This document shows positions 31,797 to 40,868 of a DNA stretch of 64,000 nucleotides, in pieces. The notes under the pieces are model-generated. The model ran no database searches and was not told the origin of the DNA. It saw only the letters and a program-made list of their open reading frames with translations. The DNA comes from CAVPDE01 sp963702565 (GTDB lineage: Bacteria > Desulfobacterota > DSM-4660 > Desulfatiglandales > HGW-15), in contig CAVPDE010000001.1 of assembly GCA_963702565.1 (NCBI GenBank), positions 1 through 64,000 of the forward strand, written 5' to 3'. The stretch's first letter is position 1, and the number at the start of each line of letters is the position of its first letter. Position numbers and translations under genes: made by a program.

Positions 31797-34557
31797 CTGT
31801 TCCTCGTGTTCGTCACCACCCTCCCGCTCGGGTACGTCACCGAAGCCACTCTCCCTCCCGGTCCATAGGCGGAGGTAACCGGGTAGCTGATGCTGTTAAT
31901 GGTGCTCGTCTTCTGCAACAACCTCCCCCTGGCATCATAGCCGAAGGTAATAGTCCCAGAGGGGTCGGCCATGTCCGTAAGATGACCTTTTCCGTTGGTG
32001 CGCAGATCATAGGTGTAGGCAATGTCATCAGCCGTCCCCGGATAGTCTGCCACAGTGACCCTGTTCAGGTTATCATAGGCGTATTCAACCGTCACAGCCT
32101 TGGCGTCCTTCTTATATCTCAGGTTCCCCGCCTCGTCATATGCATACCTCGTAATCCCCGTATCCGGAGAAGTCGTGGACACCACCCTCCCCAAATCGTC
32201 ATACACGTAGGTCGTGACGTGCGAGTTGGCATCCGTGACACTGGCGAGATTCCCCTGACCGTCATATCCGTATCCCGTTACCAGGTCCCTCAGGCTCGGA
32301 TCATTCACCCATTGCGCCACCTCCTCGATCCTATCCATGAAGTCATACCCGTAGGTCGTCAGATTCCCGTTCGGGTCTTCCATGGAACTCACATTCCCGG
32401 CATCGTCATACCCGTATTCACGGTATGTGTCATCCGGCTGAATCTCCCGGTACAGCCTCCCAGGATAGCTGGGATGCTCATAACTCCACCGCGTCCTCGA
32501 TTTGCGCTCATCACCGCTCGTGTACTTGCCCCTCTCAACCACGTTACCCCGGGGGTAAACTTCATAATCGTGCCTGATGTAGTTCGCCCCTTGATCGAGG
32601 ATCTTCCAGAGCCTTGCGTAGTTATCATACTGGAACCCCTGGATTACACCGTCAGGGTCCGTCACCGAAACCAGCAGCCCTCCGACATAGGCAAACTGGG
32701 TGGAGCTGTCCGGATCATCGGCAAAATTCGTGATGGAGGTGATTCTTCCCCGGCCATCATAGGAAAAGCCCTTGGCCTGGCTGTTCACGTCCGTTATCGT
32801 CCCCGGCCTTCCCGCGTTATCGTAAACCGCAAAATAGGTGCTCCCGATATGAGGCTGGGTAACGGATTCCAGGTTGCCCGTGGAGCCGTTGTAGGTGAAG
32901 GTCGTCATATCCCCGCTGCCGGCCCTCGGACCGTCCACGGAGAGAACCTGGCCCTTGGCATTATAGGTGAAGGTCGTCACATATTCATAGGCCTGGGTCG
33001 TATTGTTGATATCCTTCGTGTGTCCCTGCTCCACGATCCTGGAGAGCAGCAGGGTGGGGCTTTCATTGGCCGTGGCATCATAATCGTTGTCATAGTCCCA
33101 GATCGTCACCTTGTTCCCGCCGCCAAAAACGCTCGCCTCTGTCCGCGTCAGGGGCACGTTCATGTCCGGATGAAAGGTGTAGTAAATGGTCCGCTGCTCG
33201 GGTGATCCGTAAGCCAAAATGACGGTTCCCGGATTCCCTCTCTCATCGTAATTCTGGTAGCGGTCTATTCTCCCTCCCCCGTATTCCACCTCGGAGAGCC
33301 TTCCCCACTCATCATAAACCCACTCCACGGCATTGCTCTCTGCATAGGGCGCATTGGTGGTCCCCGTCATTGAGCCCAGTCTTTTCAGCCCATCGACGGT
33401 CACCAGAGCGTAGGTTCGGGTAATGTCATAGACATCCTTCACCTGCACCTGGTTGGGTTGATAAGTGACCAGCTCCACCCCCTTCCCGTCGGGCGATCGG
33501 CAGACAGTAGCCTGGTCATTCGTGTTGTAGGACCACTCCCGGAGGATATGATTGAGGGAGTCCTTTTTCTGGGTAAGATTGTGAACGTCATTGGCGTCGT
33601 TGTAGACATAAGTGATTCCCGACCCGTCAGCATAGGTCACCGTGGTCAGGTTCTGGTTCCCGTCATAGCCGTATTCCACCCATATCCCGTCATCTACAGC
33701 AGCCGTGACAGGCCCGGTGATGCTTGTCAGCAGCCCGCTGGTGTAATTAAAAGTGAGCACCCGGCCGCTGGCATTGTCGGTCACGGTCTGGAGCCGTCCC
33801 TCGCCGTCATAGGCAAGGGCCAGGGCATTCCCCTTTTCGTCCTCCATCGAACTGAGCCGGCCTGCACTCGTGAATGCGTACCGGCTTCCGTCAAGCCGGT
33901 ACCAGGAATACCCTCCTCCCTCGGCCAGGACAAAGCTTCGCTCCCCAAACACTCCTGCATAGTATCCCGTGACCTCTTGAATGAAATACGAGGCTTTGCC
34001 GGTTCCGTCGATGATCTTCAGGAAAGTCCTGCTCCCGAGTTGAGAGGAGGGGTTGAGCGCAGCGCCAAAACTGTGGAACCAGCCATAACCGAGCATCCCG
34101 GTCTGAGTCGCCCGGCTGTTGTAGGCGGCTCTGAAGTTGAAGCTAAGGCTGTTGGGTGAGGGAAAGCTCAGATCTTCCCTGTACTCCAGTGCATTTCCGT
34201 TCGTGATCCTGATGGAGCCTGCCACCAATCCCGCCTCGCCTTGCTGTTCCTCCGGAGCGTAACCCAAGCCCTCGTCCTGGTAGGAATCCGAAGAGGGCGG
34301 CACTTCGTTTTGGTTGCCAGGGTCTGTGTTGAAGACGTATTCCAGGTAATTTGAAAAGCCGTCACCGTCGTGATCGCCGTTCCTCCCCTGGCTCAGGTCA
34401 GGGAAGTACGCAAGCTCCCACCAGTCAGGAAGCTCGTCACCATCATCATCCCTGCCATAAGGGATGCTCGTTACAGCGACTGTGGCACTATCCGTTGCCG
34501 TGCCCCCTGGGCCGACAGCGGTAATCACATAGGTAGTGGTCACCTCAGGAGTCACCT
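31745..34557 (-). pseudogene. Second copy of the RHS body, lacking the N-terminal half
   Basis: About 2.8 kb is nearly identical to 40501-43313 of the large RHS gene. It encodes the calcium-binding-like DDDGDELPDWW region, the RHS N-terminal domain (SLSFNFRAAYNSR) and the YD-repeat barrel, all in one open frame. It lacks the signal peptide, the nine repeats and the PASTA-like part. At 34557 the sequence switches from the VTPEV segment to the end of an RHS core (NRNTNGVTESY). The joint is thus internal-to-core, as expected from unequal recombination between cassettes. Without start signals it is probably silent unless recombined or translated from the upstream core. Confidence 0.8.
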
Positions 34558-35112
34558 TGTAGCTCTCAGTGACCCCGTTGGTGTTCCTCGTGACCCTGTT
34601 CCCCACATCGTCATAGGTGTAACCGATGTTTCCGTATCGCCCGCTGGCACTAGTCAACCTGTTCAGTTCGTCATACCCGAAGGTCTGGTTGTACCAGGGG
34701 GTAGTTGTGCCGGTGATGGAAGTGAGGTTGCGGTTTGCATCATACCCGTAAGTGCGCTCTCTCGGCTGTCCAGGGTTGCACACGGTCACGCAATCACACT
34801 CCCCAGCCTGGTTGTTCACAGTACCTCCGAAGCCATTCGTCAATCCCTTGGGGCCTCCAAACGGGTTGTAGGTCAACCCGCTTACGAGATTGCCGAACCC
34901 ACTCGCGCTGACCGAGGCGATCTTCCCAAGCTGGCTGTCCCTCGTATTCGTCACAACCCTCCCGCTGGGATATGTCACCGAAGCCACTCTCCCTCCCGGT
35001 CCATAGGCGGAGGTAACAGGGTAGCTGATGCTGTTAATGGTGCTCGTCTTCTGCACCAGCCTCCCCCTCGAATCATACCCAATGGCGATGATTCCCGATG
35101 GATCGTAAACCG
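34558..35112 (-). pseudogene. RHS core fragment B, fused in frame to the RHS body copy
   Basis: It begins at VYDPSGIIAIGYDSRG right after palindromic element H2 and runs without frameshift to TRNTNGVTESY, where it is joined in frame to VTPEVTTTYVI of the duplicated body. In a normal gene this core end would continue to a tip, and the VTPEV segment lies about 2.5 kb upstream of the core. The open frame (about 1.1 kaa together with the body copy) has no real start; the first usable codon is a GTG inside the core. Confidence 0.75.
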
Positions 35113-35176
35113 GGACGCCAGTAGGTTTTAAGGTTGCTATTGCGAAACCTTAAAACCTTAGGATGTCCCCATTCTC
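35113..35176. repeat. Palindromic element H2
   Basis: Best-preserved copy: AGGTTTTAAGGTT pairs perfectly with AACCTTAAAACCT around a 10-nt loop, and an outer arm GGGACG pairs with TGTCCC. It is followed by CCATTCTC. It abuts the VYDPSG codons of core fragment B. Confidence 0.8.
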
Positions 35177-35348
35177 TCTCGTGGCATTTCTAAATGTCAA
35201 TGGTCCCTATAATGAAAGTCTTGGGGAACGTTTCAAACTGCGCCGGGCCAAGAGCTTGCTCCCTATCGGAAGGCTGAAGGAGAGGCGCGGGCTGAGAAAA
35301 GAGGGATTTGGTCTCTCGGCGACAATTACTTGAGCCCTAGGGATAGGG

Positions 35349-36122
35349 TTATTGACATGTCCAAGCCTGGTAGGTCACCCAGCTGTAGTAAGGATACCCG
35401 TTGCCGAAACTGCACGAACAGGCAGACCAATCCGCACAAGCCGAAGGACCACCACACGGCGGGTTTGGTTCATACCAGTGGCTCCAGTTTCCTATAGGTT
35501 GGTTAGCGCATTGGTCCTGGTAATGGTAAAAATCTGTCTGAAGCAACCATCTATGGGCATTTCCGTTGTAAATATATCGAGCACGAGGATTGGGGGGATC
35601 GCCACAAATACTAAGCCCCGGAATCATAAGGTTAACATCATCCCTCCAAACTGGTTTCCAATCTCCATTGCTGCTCCTCAGGTCGCTGGTAGCCCTCATT
35701 CCAGCCTCATCCGAAATGCTTACTGCGACTGTTCCACAAGCATTATTTTCAGCGCATAGGTCAATACTTTCACCATCGCGATCAGTTACTGCAATCTGGC
35801 TTTGGCCTCCTTCGGTATTGAAATAGAAATTATCTCCAGATACTATTTCTAAGGTGAAAGGAGGTTTTGCGAAGCCGTCGGAGTTCACCTTAACCCCCAC
35901 GCATTGGCCACCAGGAAGCGTGCCTTCCACCAAACTACCCCAATCCACGCCCATTGTAAGAACGACCGTAGACTCCCAGTTCACAGGGTACGTCAACGCC
36001 TGCCCTGAACTCGTAGGGACAATGCACATGTTCTCCTGCGCCCAGGCCCCTGCGCTCATGCTCACGAACACCACCAAGAACAGACAACAAAAAGCCAGCC
36101 TATTCACAGCCCATCTTCTCAT
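35349..36122 (-). CDS. Secreted Cys-containing protein of the RHS locus, copy D
   Basis: The 257-aa product starts at ATG 36122 after AGGGGGGAAGG and has a Sec signal peptide ending GAWAQ before ENMCIVPTSSGQ. The first half matches the 26765 protein (TYPVNW, VVLTMGVDWGSL, FYFNTEGG, ACGTVAVS). The second half is similar in style to the 28680 protein (G.W.PVW, GNWSHWYEPNPPCGGPSACA). It thus looks like a recombinant of the two. About 12 cysteines suggest disulfides after export. Downstream lies 170 nt without genes, then element H2. Function unknown. Confidence 0.7.
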   Translation of the reverse strand: MRRWAVNRLAFCCLFLVVFVSMSAGAWAQENMCIVPTSSGQALTYPVNWESTVVLTMGVDWGSLVEGTLPGGQCVGVKVNSDGFAKPPFTLEIVSGDNFYFNTEGGQSQIAVTDRDGESIDLCAENNACGTVAVSISDEAGMRATSDLRSSNGDWKPVWRDDVNLMIPGLSICGDPPNPRARYIYNGNAHRWLLQTDFYHYQDQCANQPIGNWSHWYEPNPPCGGPSACADWSACSCSFGNGYPYYSWVTYQAWTCQ

Positions 36123-36517
36123 GGCCTTCCCCCCCTTTTCTTCCTGTTGACTCGAAGTGACTTTCGATCTCTGCCCCACTCAATCGCCATCACGTTCCTG
36201 TTTGGCTCATGCCCATACGTCCGCTCCCTCGGCTGCCCCGGGTTGGATACGGTCACACAATCACACTCCCCAGCCTGGTTGTTCACCGTTCCCCCGAACC
36301 CATTCGTCAAACCCTTGGGCCCTCCGAAGGGGTTGTATGTAAGGCCGCTCACGAGATTGCCAAATCCGGTCGCGCTGACCGAAGCAATCTTCCCAAGCTG
36401 GCTGTCCCTCGTATTCGTCACCACCCTCCCGCTGGGATATGTCACCGAAGCCACTCTCCCTCCCGGCCCATAGGCGGAGGTAACCGGGTAGGCTACGCTG
36501 CTGATGGTGCTAGTCTT
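36123..36517 (-). pseudogene. RHS core fragment D
   Basis: The fragment covers TSTISSVAYPVTSAYGPGG to ERTYGHEPNRNV in a single frame, then the conserved leader of a secreted protein gene. Its 5' end is cut at about 36517, a little downstream of the VYDPSG point used by fragments B, C and E. No palindromic element is found at its border. The frame of this fragment does not match that of secreted protein D. Confidence 0.7.
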
Positions 36518-36583
36518 CTGCTTAGGCGGACACCGCCCTCAGAAGGGGTAGCTGTCAGACGAAATCTTAGCAACTACAGTTTA

Positions 36584-36865
36584 TCAAAGCCCTTTGCCAC
36601 ACTTAGTGCATTTCTTCGGAATCCAAGAAGTCCAGATACGCAGTTCGGTCCCGAAAACCTTTATGGGATTGGATAAGACTGGCTTCCCGCAATTCGGACA
36701 CTTAAGTTTTAGACAGCATCCTCCAAGCACAAAAGCCACCACAATTAGAGGAACTAAGAAGTATTCTGTGAGGTATACTGTGCCGAACAACAAAATGAAG
36801 CCACTCACCATCCAAACCAACAGTATTATCCGAAATTTTGCTCTTACAGTCATTTGCACCTGCAT
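36584..36865 (-). CDS. Two-helix membrane protein with zinc ribbon, candidate immunity for tip C
   Basis: The 93-aa product has two transmembrane helices (about 12-30 and 33-50) followed by a zinc-ribbon with paired cysteines, CPNCGKP and CTKCGKG. Its ATG is one nucleotide after the stop of tip C, so translation is probably coupled. The position is that of an immunity gene. Zinc-ribbon membrane proteins of this size also occur as general hypothetical proteins, so the role is inferred from context. Confidence 0.65.
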   Translation of the reverse strand: MQVQMTVRAKFRIILLVWMVSGFILLFGTVYLTEYFLVPLIVVAFVLGGCCLKLKCPNCGKPVLSNPIKVFGTELRIWTSWIPKKCTKCGKGL

Positions 36866-36866
36866 C

Positions 36867-37313
36867 CTATTCGCACGGATTCAATTGAGTTGCCTCCCAA
36901 AATCGATTGTTCTCTTGTGCCAAGGATTTCAAAAGGCGGAGTAAGTCTCGAAGGGTGAATGTCCCGGTAAGGCTAACCGTGCCAGAGGCTCCAATCGGGG
37001 TAGCGCTGGGACCGAAACCTATCGTACCACCGATGATCTCCTTCGATGTCGGGTCACCAATTAGTGTAATGCTAATAGGGCCAGCGACAATGTTAATATT
37101 TGTCGTTAATCCACGGACGTTTCCGATGCCTCCGCGAACAAATCCAGCAAAGATGTCAGCTGAGATATTTACTCCTCCTCCAGAGCCGACTGAGCCAAAC
37201 ACCCCTACATCAGCTTTATCTTTCCCTAAGCCAGGATTGATTACAACACCTCCACTTCCTTCTATTCCAGTGGGGGCTACGGCACTCCCGCCAATCCCTA
37301 GCAAAAAGTCTAT
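36867..37313 (-). CDS. Tip C of an orphan RHS cassette
   Basis: The frame continues from the RHS core past the IDPLGL border into 148 residues unlike the other tips. It is rich in glycine and beta-branched residues (GSGGVVINPGLGK, GVFGSVGSGGGVNISADIF, GGTIGFGPSATPIGASG) with a helical end (LRDLLRLLKSLAQ). Such Gly-rich patterns resemble membrane-inserting or beta-barrel-like toxin tips, but no family is recognised. It is followed directly by the two-helix membrane protein at 36584. This tip itself is free of frameshifts, although its core is broken further upstream. Confidence 0.6.
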   Translation of the reverse strand: MDFLLGIGGSAVAPTGIEGSGGVVINPGLGKDKADVGVFGSVGSGGGVNISADIFAGFVRGGIGNVRGLTTNINIVAGPISITLIGDPTSKEIIGGTIGFGPSATPIGASGTVSLTGTFTLRDLLRLLKSLAQENNRFWEATQLNPCE

Positions 37314-38534
37314 AAGCCCAAGAGGATCAATGGAGTTCACTGGATTGTTTCTCACATAAGCGAAAAGGTTTATTCCCCCTACCTGCCCAATCGGATCAGG
37401 TGTGATGTATCTCCCAGTCTTGGGATCCTGGTAACGATGCAGGTTGTAATGGAGGCCCGTCTCGGCATCGTAATACTGGCCGGGCAACCGGATGTTGTTC
37501 ACCACGCTGGAGCTGGGATGAACATGGGCTTCGCCAAATGGCTCATACCAGGCTTCCCAGGCAACAGTTCCGCCCGCATTGGTCAGGATTTCGGGGGTGC
37601 CGAAGCGGTCATTAAGATAATGATAAATCGCATTGCCTCCAGTCACATCGACCATTGCAACCCTAACCTTGCCCATGTACAGGTATTCCCGGGTCATGGT
37701 GCCGTTGGGCAGGCTCTCGGCTATCAGCTTCCCATCAAGGTCGTAATGGTAAAGCGTGGTTATCCCACCAGCGACTTTCTTCACCCTCTGTCCAAGGCCG
37801 TTATAGGTGTAGGTGGCTATCGCAGTCTGGCCCTCTTTCGCCTCTTTGAGCTGGTTGTTCTGGTCATAGATGAAGGTCAGAGTTCCGTCGCTCGTAGGAT
37901 TGCCGTTGGCATCGTAGCTGAATGTTCTCGGGTCTTGTCCCCCGGTGATCTGGTAAAGACTGTTGGTTCCCGTGTAGTAACTGTAGCTCTCAGTGACCCC
38001 GTTGGTGTTCCTCGTGACCCTGTTCCCACATCATCATAGGTGTAGGCAATGGAGCCATACCTGCCTGATGCACTGGTCAACCTGTTCAGTTCGTCATACC
38101 CGAAGGTCTGATTGTACCAGGGCGTGGTTGTTCCCGCGATGGATGTGAGGTTGCGGTTTGGGTCATACCCATACGTCCGCTCCCTCGGCTGTCCTGGATT
38201 GGATACGGTCACACAATCGCATTCCCCAGCCTGGTTGTTCACCGTTCCCCGAACCCATTCGTCAGCCCCGTCGGCCCTCCAAACGGCTTGTAAGTCAACC
38301 CGCTTGCCAGGGGTGTAGCAATTCCGCTCGCTGTCAGTTCCGAGATCTTTCCAAAAGCGTTCCTACCGTATGTCGTCACCCTCCCGCCCGGATAGGTCAC
38401 AGAACCGACCTTCCCTCCAAGCGTGTAGGAATACGTCACCGGGTAGTTGATGCTGTTGATCGTGCTCGTCTTCTGCACCAGCCTTCCCCTCGCATCGTAG
38501 GCGAATGCGATCAGTCCCGATGGATCGTAAACCT
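37314..38534 (-). pseudogene. RHS core of orphan cassette C, frameshifted
   Basis: The core starts at VYDPSGLIAFAYDARG directly against element H3 and ends at SIDPLGL. It is more diverged than the other cores (GRVTTYGRNAFGKISELTASG). Two 1-nt deletions are seen against sister copies, both in C-runs: near 38247 (C4 instead of C5) and near 38027 (C3 instead of C4). Without a signal peptide or start it is an orphan module, able to supply tip C to the complete RHS gene by recombination. Confidence 0.7.
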
Positions 38535-38598
38535 GGGCGCCGGTAGGTTTTAAGGTTAATGGTGCGAAACCTAAAAGCCTTAGAACGTCCCCATTCTC
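38535..38598. repeat. Palindromic element H3
   Basis: GGGCGCCGG-TAGGTTTTAAGGTT is followed by the partial complement AACCTAAAAGCCTTAGAACGTCCCC and CATTCTCC. It has the same layout as H1 and H2 and abuts the VYDPSG codons of core C. It lies 59 nt after the immunity-like lipoprotein of tip A. Confidence 0.75.
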
Positions 38599-38656
38599 CT
38601 CACGCCCGCCTCCTGTGATGGCCGTTCCTTCATCCGCATTCCGTATATCTGAATGA

Positions 38657-39043
38657 CTATTTGCTTTTCTCATAGTAGTAACCTAGGTCAGCATCAATAT
38701 ACAGCCGAAGGTTCCCTGCGAATGACCTCTTCACTTCCACGACCCAAAAACCAGCTTGCGTGGATCCGTATCCAGGTAACCCAAAAACAAAGCCGTGAAA
38801 AGTGAGCGTGGATCGGCCCTCAGAATATTCAAACTCCCACTTGTTGGCGTTCTTGATCTCTTTACCATCAAACGCCTTGTAATCGTAGGTGTAGGTTCCA
38901 TCTGGCTTCAGATCGAGTGAATCAATACCCTTTTGATGGTTTGCCTTGTATTTCCCAAGGACCATCGGCCTTTCAATTGGCTTTTCACACCCGAAACAAA
39001 TTAATAGTAAAGCAAAGAGCATGGCAATTCCGATTCTGTTCAT
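38657..39043 (-). CDS. Lipoprotein, candidate immunity for tip A
   Basis: The 128-aa product has a signal peptide with a Cys at the end of the hydrophobic core (LLLICFGCEK), then a beta-rich domain with alternating charged and aromatic residues (DGTYTYDYKAFDGKE, STLTFHGFVFGL). Its ATG overlaps the stop of the tip A frame (ATGA). An outer- or inner-membrane lipoprotein in this position would neutralise a toxin that acts in the periplasm. No family recognised with confidence; the immunity role is contextual. Confidence 0.65.
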   Translation of the reverse strand: MNRIGIAMLFALLLICFGCEKPIERPMVLGKYKANHQKGIDSLDLKPDGTYTYDYKAFDGKEIKNANKWEFEYSEGRSTLTFHGFVFGLPGYGSTQAGFWVVEVKRSFAGNLRLYIDADLGYYYEKSK

Positions 39044-39519
39044 CGCTTAATGGCCTCCGTCCATGTGTAAGTCTGAGTCATGTTTCCACCAGGGCGAAAG
39101 GCTGAGCGACCCCAAGACGGGCCAATACCATAGAGGAATGAAGTCATGCTGGTTGTATTAGTGATTAAAAAAGCGGATAGAGCTGCCGTCAGGGGTGGGA
39201 ATGACATCAACCCGATAATTGCCAACAAACTGCTCCGTTGGGTCAAACCCTGCTTGCCAAAGCCCTTTGAGTCCAAAACCGGGGCTGTAGTTCAAGAGTG
39301 GTTCCAGATTTGGAGATTGGTCGCAAGGGTCACGTGAACCTAAAATCTTTGCGGCATTTTTGGCATAAAAAGCTTCTCTAGCCTTCTTGACACCGGGTGC
39401 GTCCATGAGGTCAGTTACTTGATTACTACCAGGGCTAAATGTTCGGACATCAGGACCCGTTCCAGTTAACCAAGCCGAGAACATGTTGAGTGACTCTGCC
39501 CAAGTCAACCCTGAAGGGT
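39040..39519 (-). pseudogene. Tip A of the large RHS gene, one homopolymer frameshift
   Basis: After VDPSGL the tip begins with TWAESLNMFSAWLTG and runs to PTPDGSSIRFFNH, where a T-run of six (near 39170; A6 on the plus strand) shifts the frame into a stop. With five T the frame continues through ITNTTSMTSFLYGIGPSWGR and GGNMTQTYTWTEAIKR to a TGA at 39040 that overlaps the next ATG. The restored tip is about 157 aa. The extended end resembles RHS-associated tips with an NTTS...GPSW pattern that I have seen but cannot name. The tip is thus off by one base, either truly or by sequencing error. Confidence 0.65.
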
Positions 39520-40868
39520 CTACAAGCCCGATCGGGTTGCCACGAACATAAGGATACAGATTAATCCCTCCGGCTTGCCCAATCGGGTCCGGCGTCAAGT
39601 ACCTCCCTGTCTTTGGATCATAGTATCTGTGGTAGTTGTAGTGGAGCCCGGTTCTTGGTCGAAGTACTGTCCCGGCAACCTAATGTTGTTAACCACACTG
39701 GAACTCGGATGGATGTGGGCTTCGCCGAAAAGGTTCATACCACGCCTCCCAAGCTACAGTCCCACTCGCGTTCGTGAGGATCTCAGGGGTGCCAAGGCGG
39801 TCATTCAGGTAGTGGTAAAGTGCGTTGCCGCCAGCCACGTCCACCATTGCAACCCGCACTTTCCCCATGTACAGGTATTCCTTCGTCATGGTGCCGGCAG
39901 GGAGGCCCTCCGCAATCAGCTTCCCGTCCAGATCATAATGGTAGATCGTGGTTACTCCGCCTGCAACCTTCTTCACCCTCTGTCCCAAGCCGTTGTAGGT
40001 GTACGTGGCTATTGTGTTCGCTCCCTGCTTCACTTCCTTCAGCTGGTTTTGCTGATCGTAAATGAAGGTCAGAGTTCCATCACTCGTGGGATTGCCGTTG
40101 GCATCGTAGCTGAAGGTTCTGGGGTCTTGTCCCCCGGTGATCTGGTAAAGACTGTTGGTTCCCGTGTAGTAACTGTAGCTCTCATTGACTCCGTTGGTGT
40201 TCCTCGTAAGCCTGTTTCCCACATCATCATAGGTGTAGCCGATCGTTCCGTACCTTCCCATTGCAGAAAGTAAGCCTGTTCAGCTCATCATACCCGAAGG
40301 TCTGGTTGTACTGGGAGTAGTCGTCCCGGTGATGGATGTGAGGTTGCGGTTTGAGTCATACCCATAGGTCCTCTCCCTCGGTTGTCCCGGATTGGAAACG
40401 GTCACACAGTCGCACTCCTCAGCCTGGTTGTTCACCGTCCCTCCAAACCCATTGGTCAAACCCTTTGGGCCGCCAAACGGGTTGTAGGTCAACCCGCTTA
40501 CGAGATTGCCAAATCCGGTCGCGCTGACCGATGCGATCTTCCCAAGCTGGCTGTCCCTCGTGTTCGTCACCACCCTCCCGCTCGGGTACGACACCGAAGC
40601 CATTTCCCTCCCGGTCCATAGGCGGAGGTAACCGGGTAGCTGATGCTGTTAATGGTGCTCGTCTTCTGCAACAACCTCCCCCTGGCATCATAGCCGAAGG
40701 CAATAGTCCCAGAGGGGTCGGTCATGTCCGTCAGGCGACCCTTTCCATTGGTGCGCAGATCGTAGGTGTAGGCAATGTCATCAGTCTGTCCCCGGGATAG
40801 TCTGCCACAGTGACCCTGTTCAGGTTGTCATAGGCGTATTCAACCGTCACAGCCTTGGCGTCCTTCTT
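39520..40868 (-). pseudogene. 3' core of the large RHS gene, multiply frameshifted
   Basis: The core can be followed in shifting frames from EYAYDNLNRV to GNPIGLVDPSG. Indels against sister copies: an extra C near 40868, two extra bases near 40781-40797 (together restoring frame), losses near 40604 and 40307, changes near 40262, an extra A near 39729 and a loss near 39655. The segment between 39689 and 40261 is one open stretch with canonical YD repeats (TFSYDANGNPTSDGTLTF). Intact 5' and broken 3' parts in the same gene are striking. Confidence 0.7.

Noticed and set aside
39040..39276. Separate small gene overlapping tip A in another frame
   Set aside because: Its sequence reads as the natural continuation of tip A if one T is removed from a run of six, so it is more likely the shifted end of the tip.
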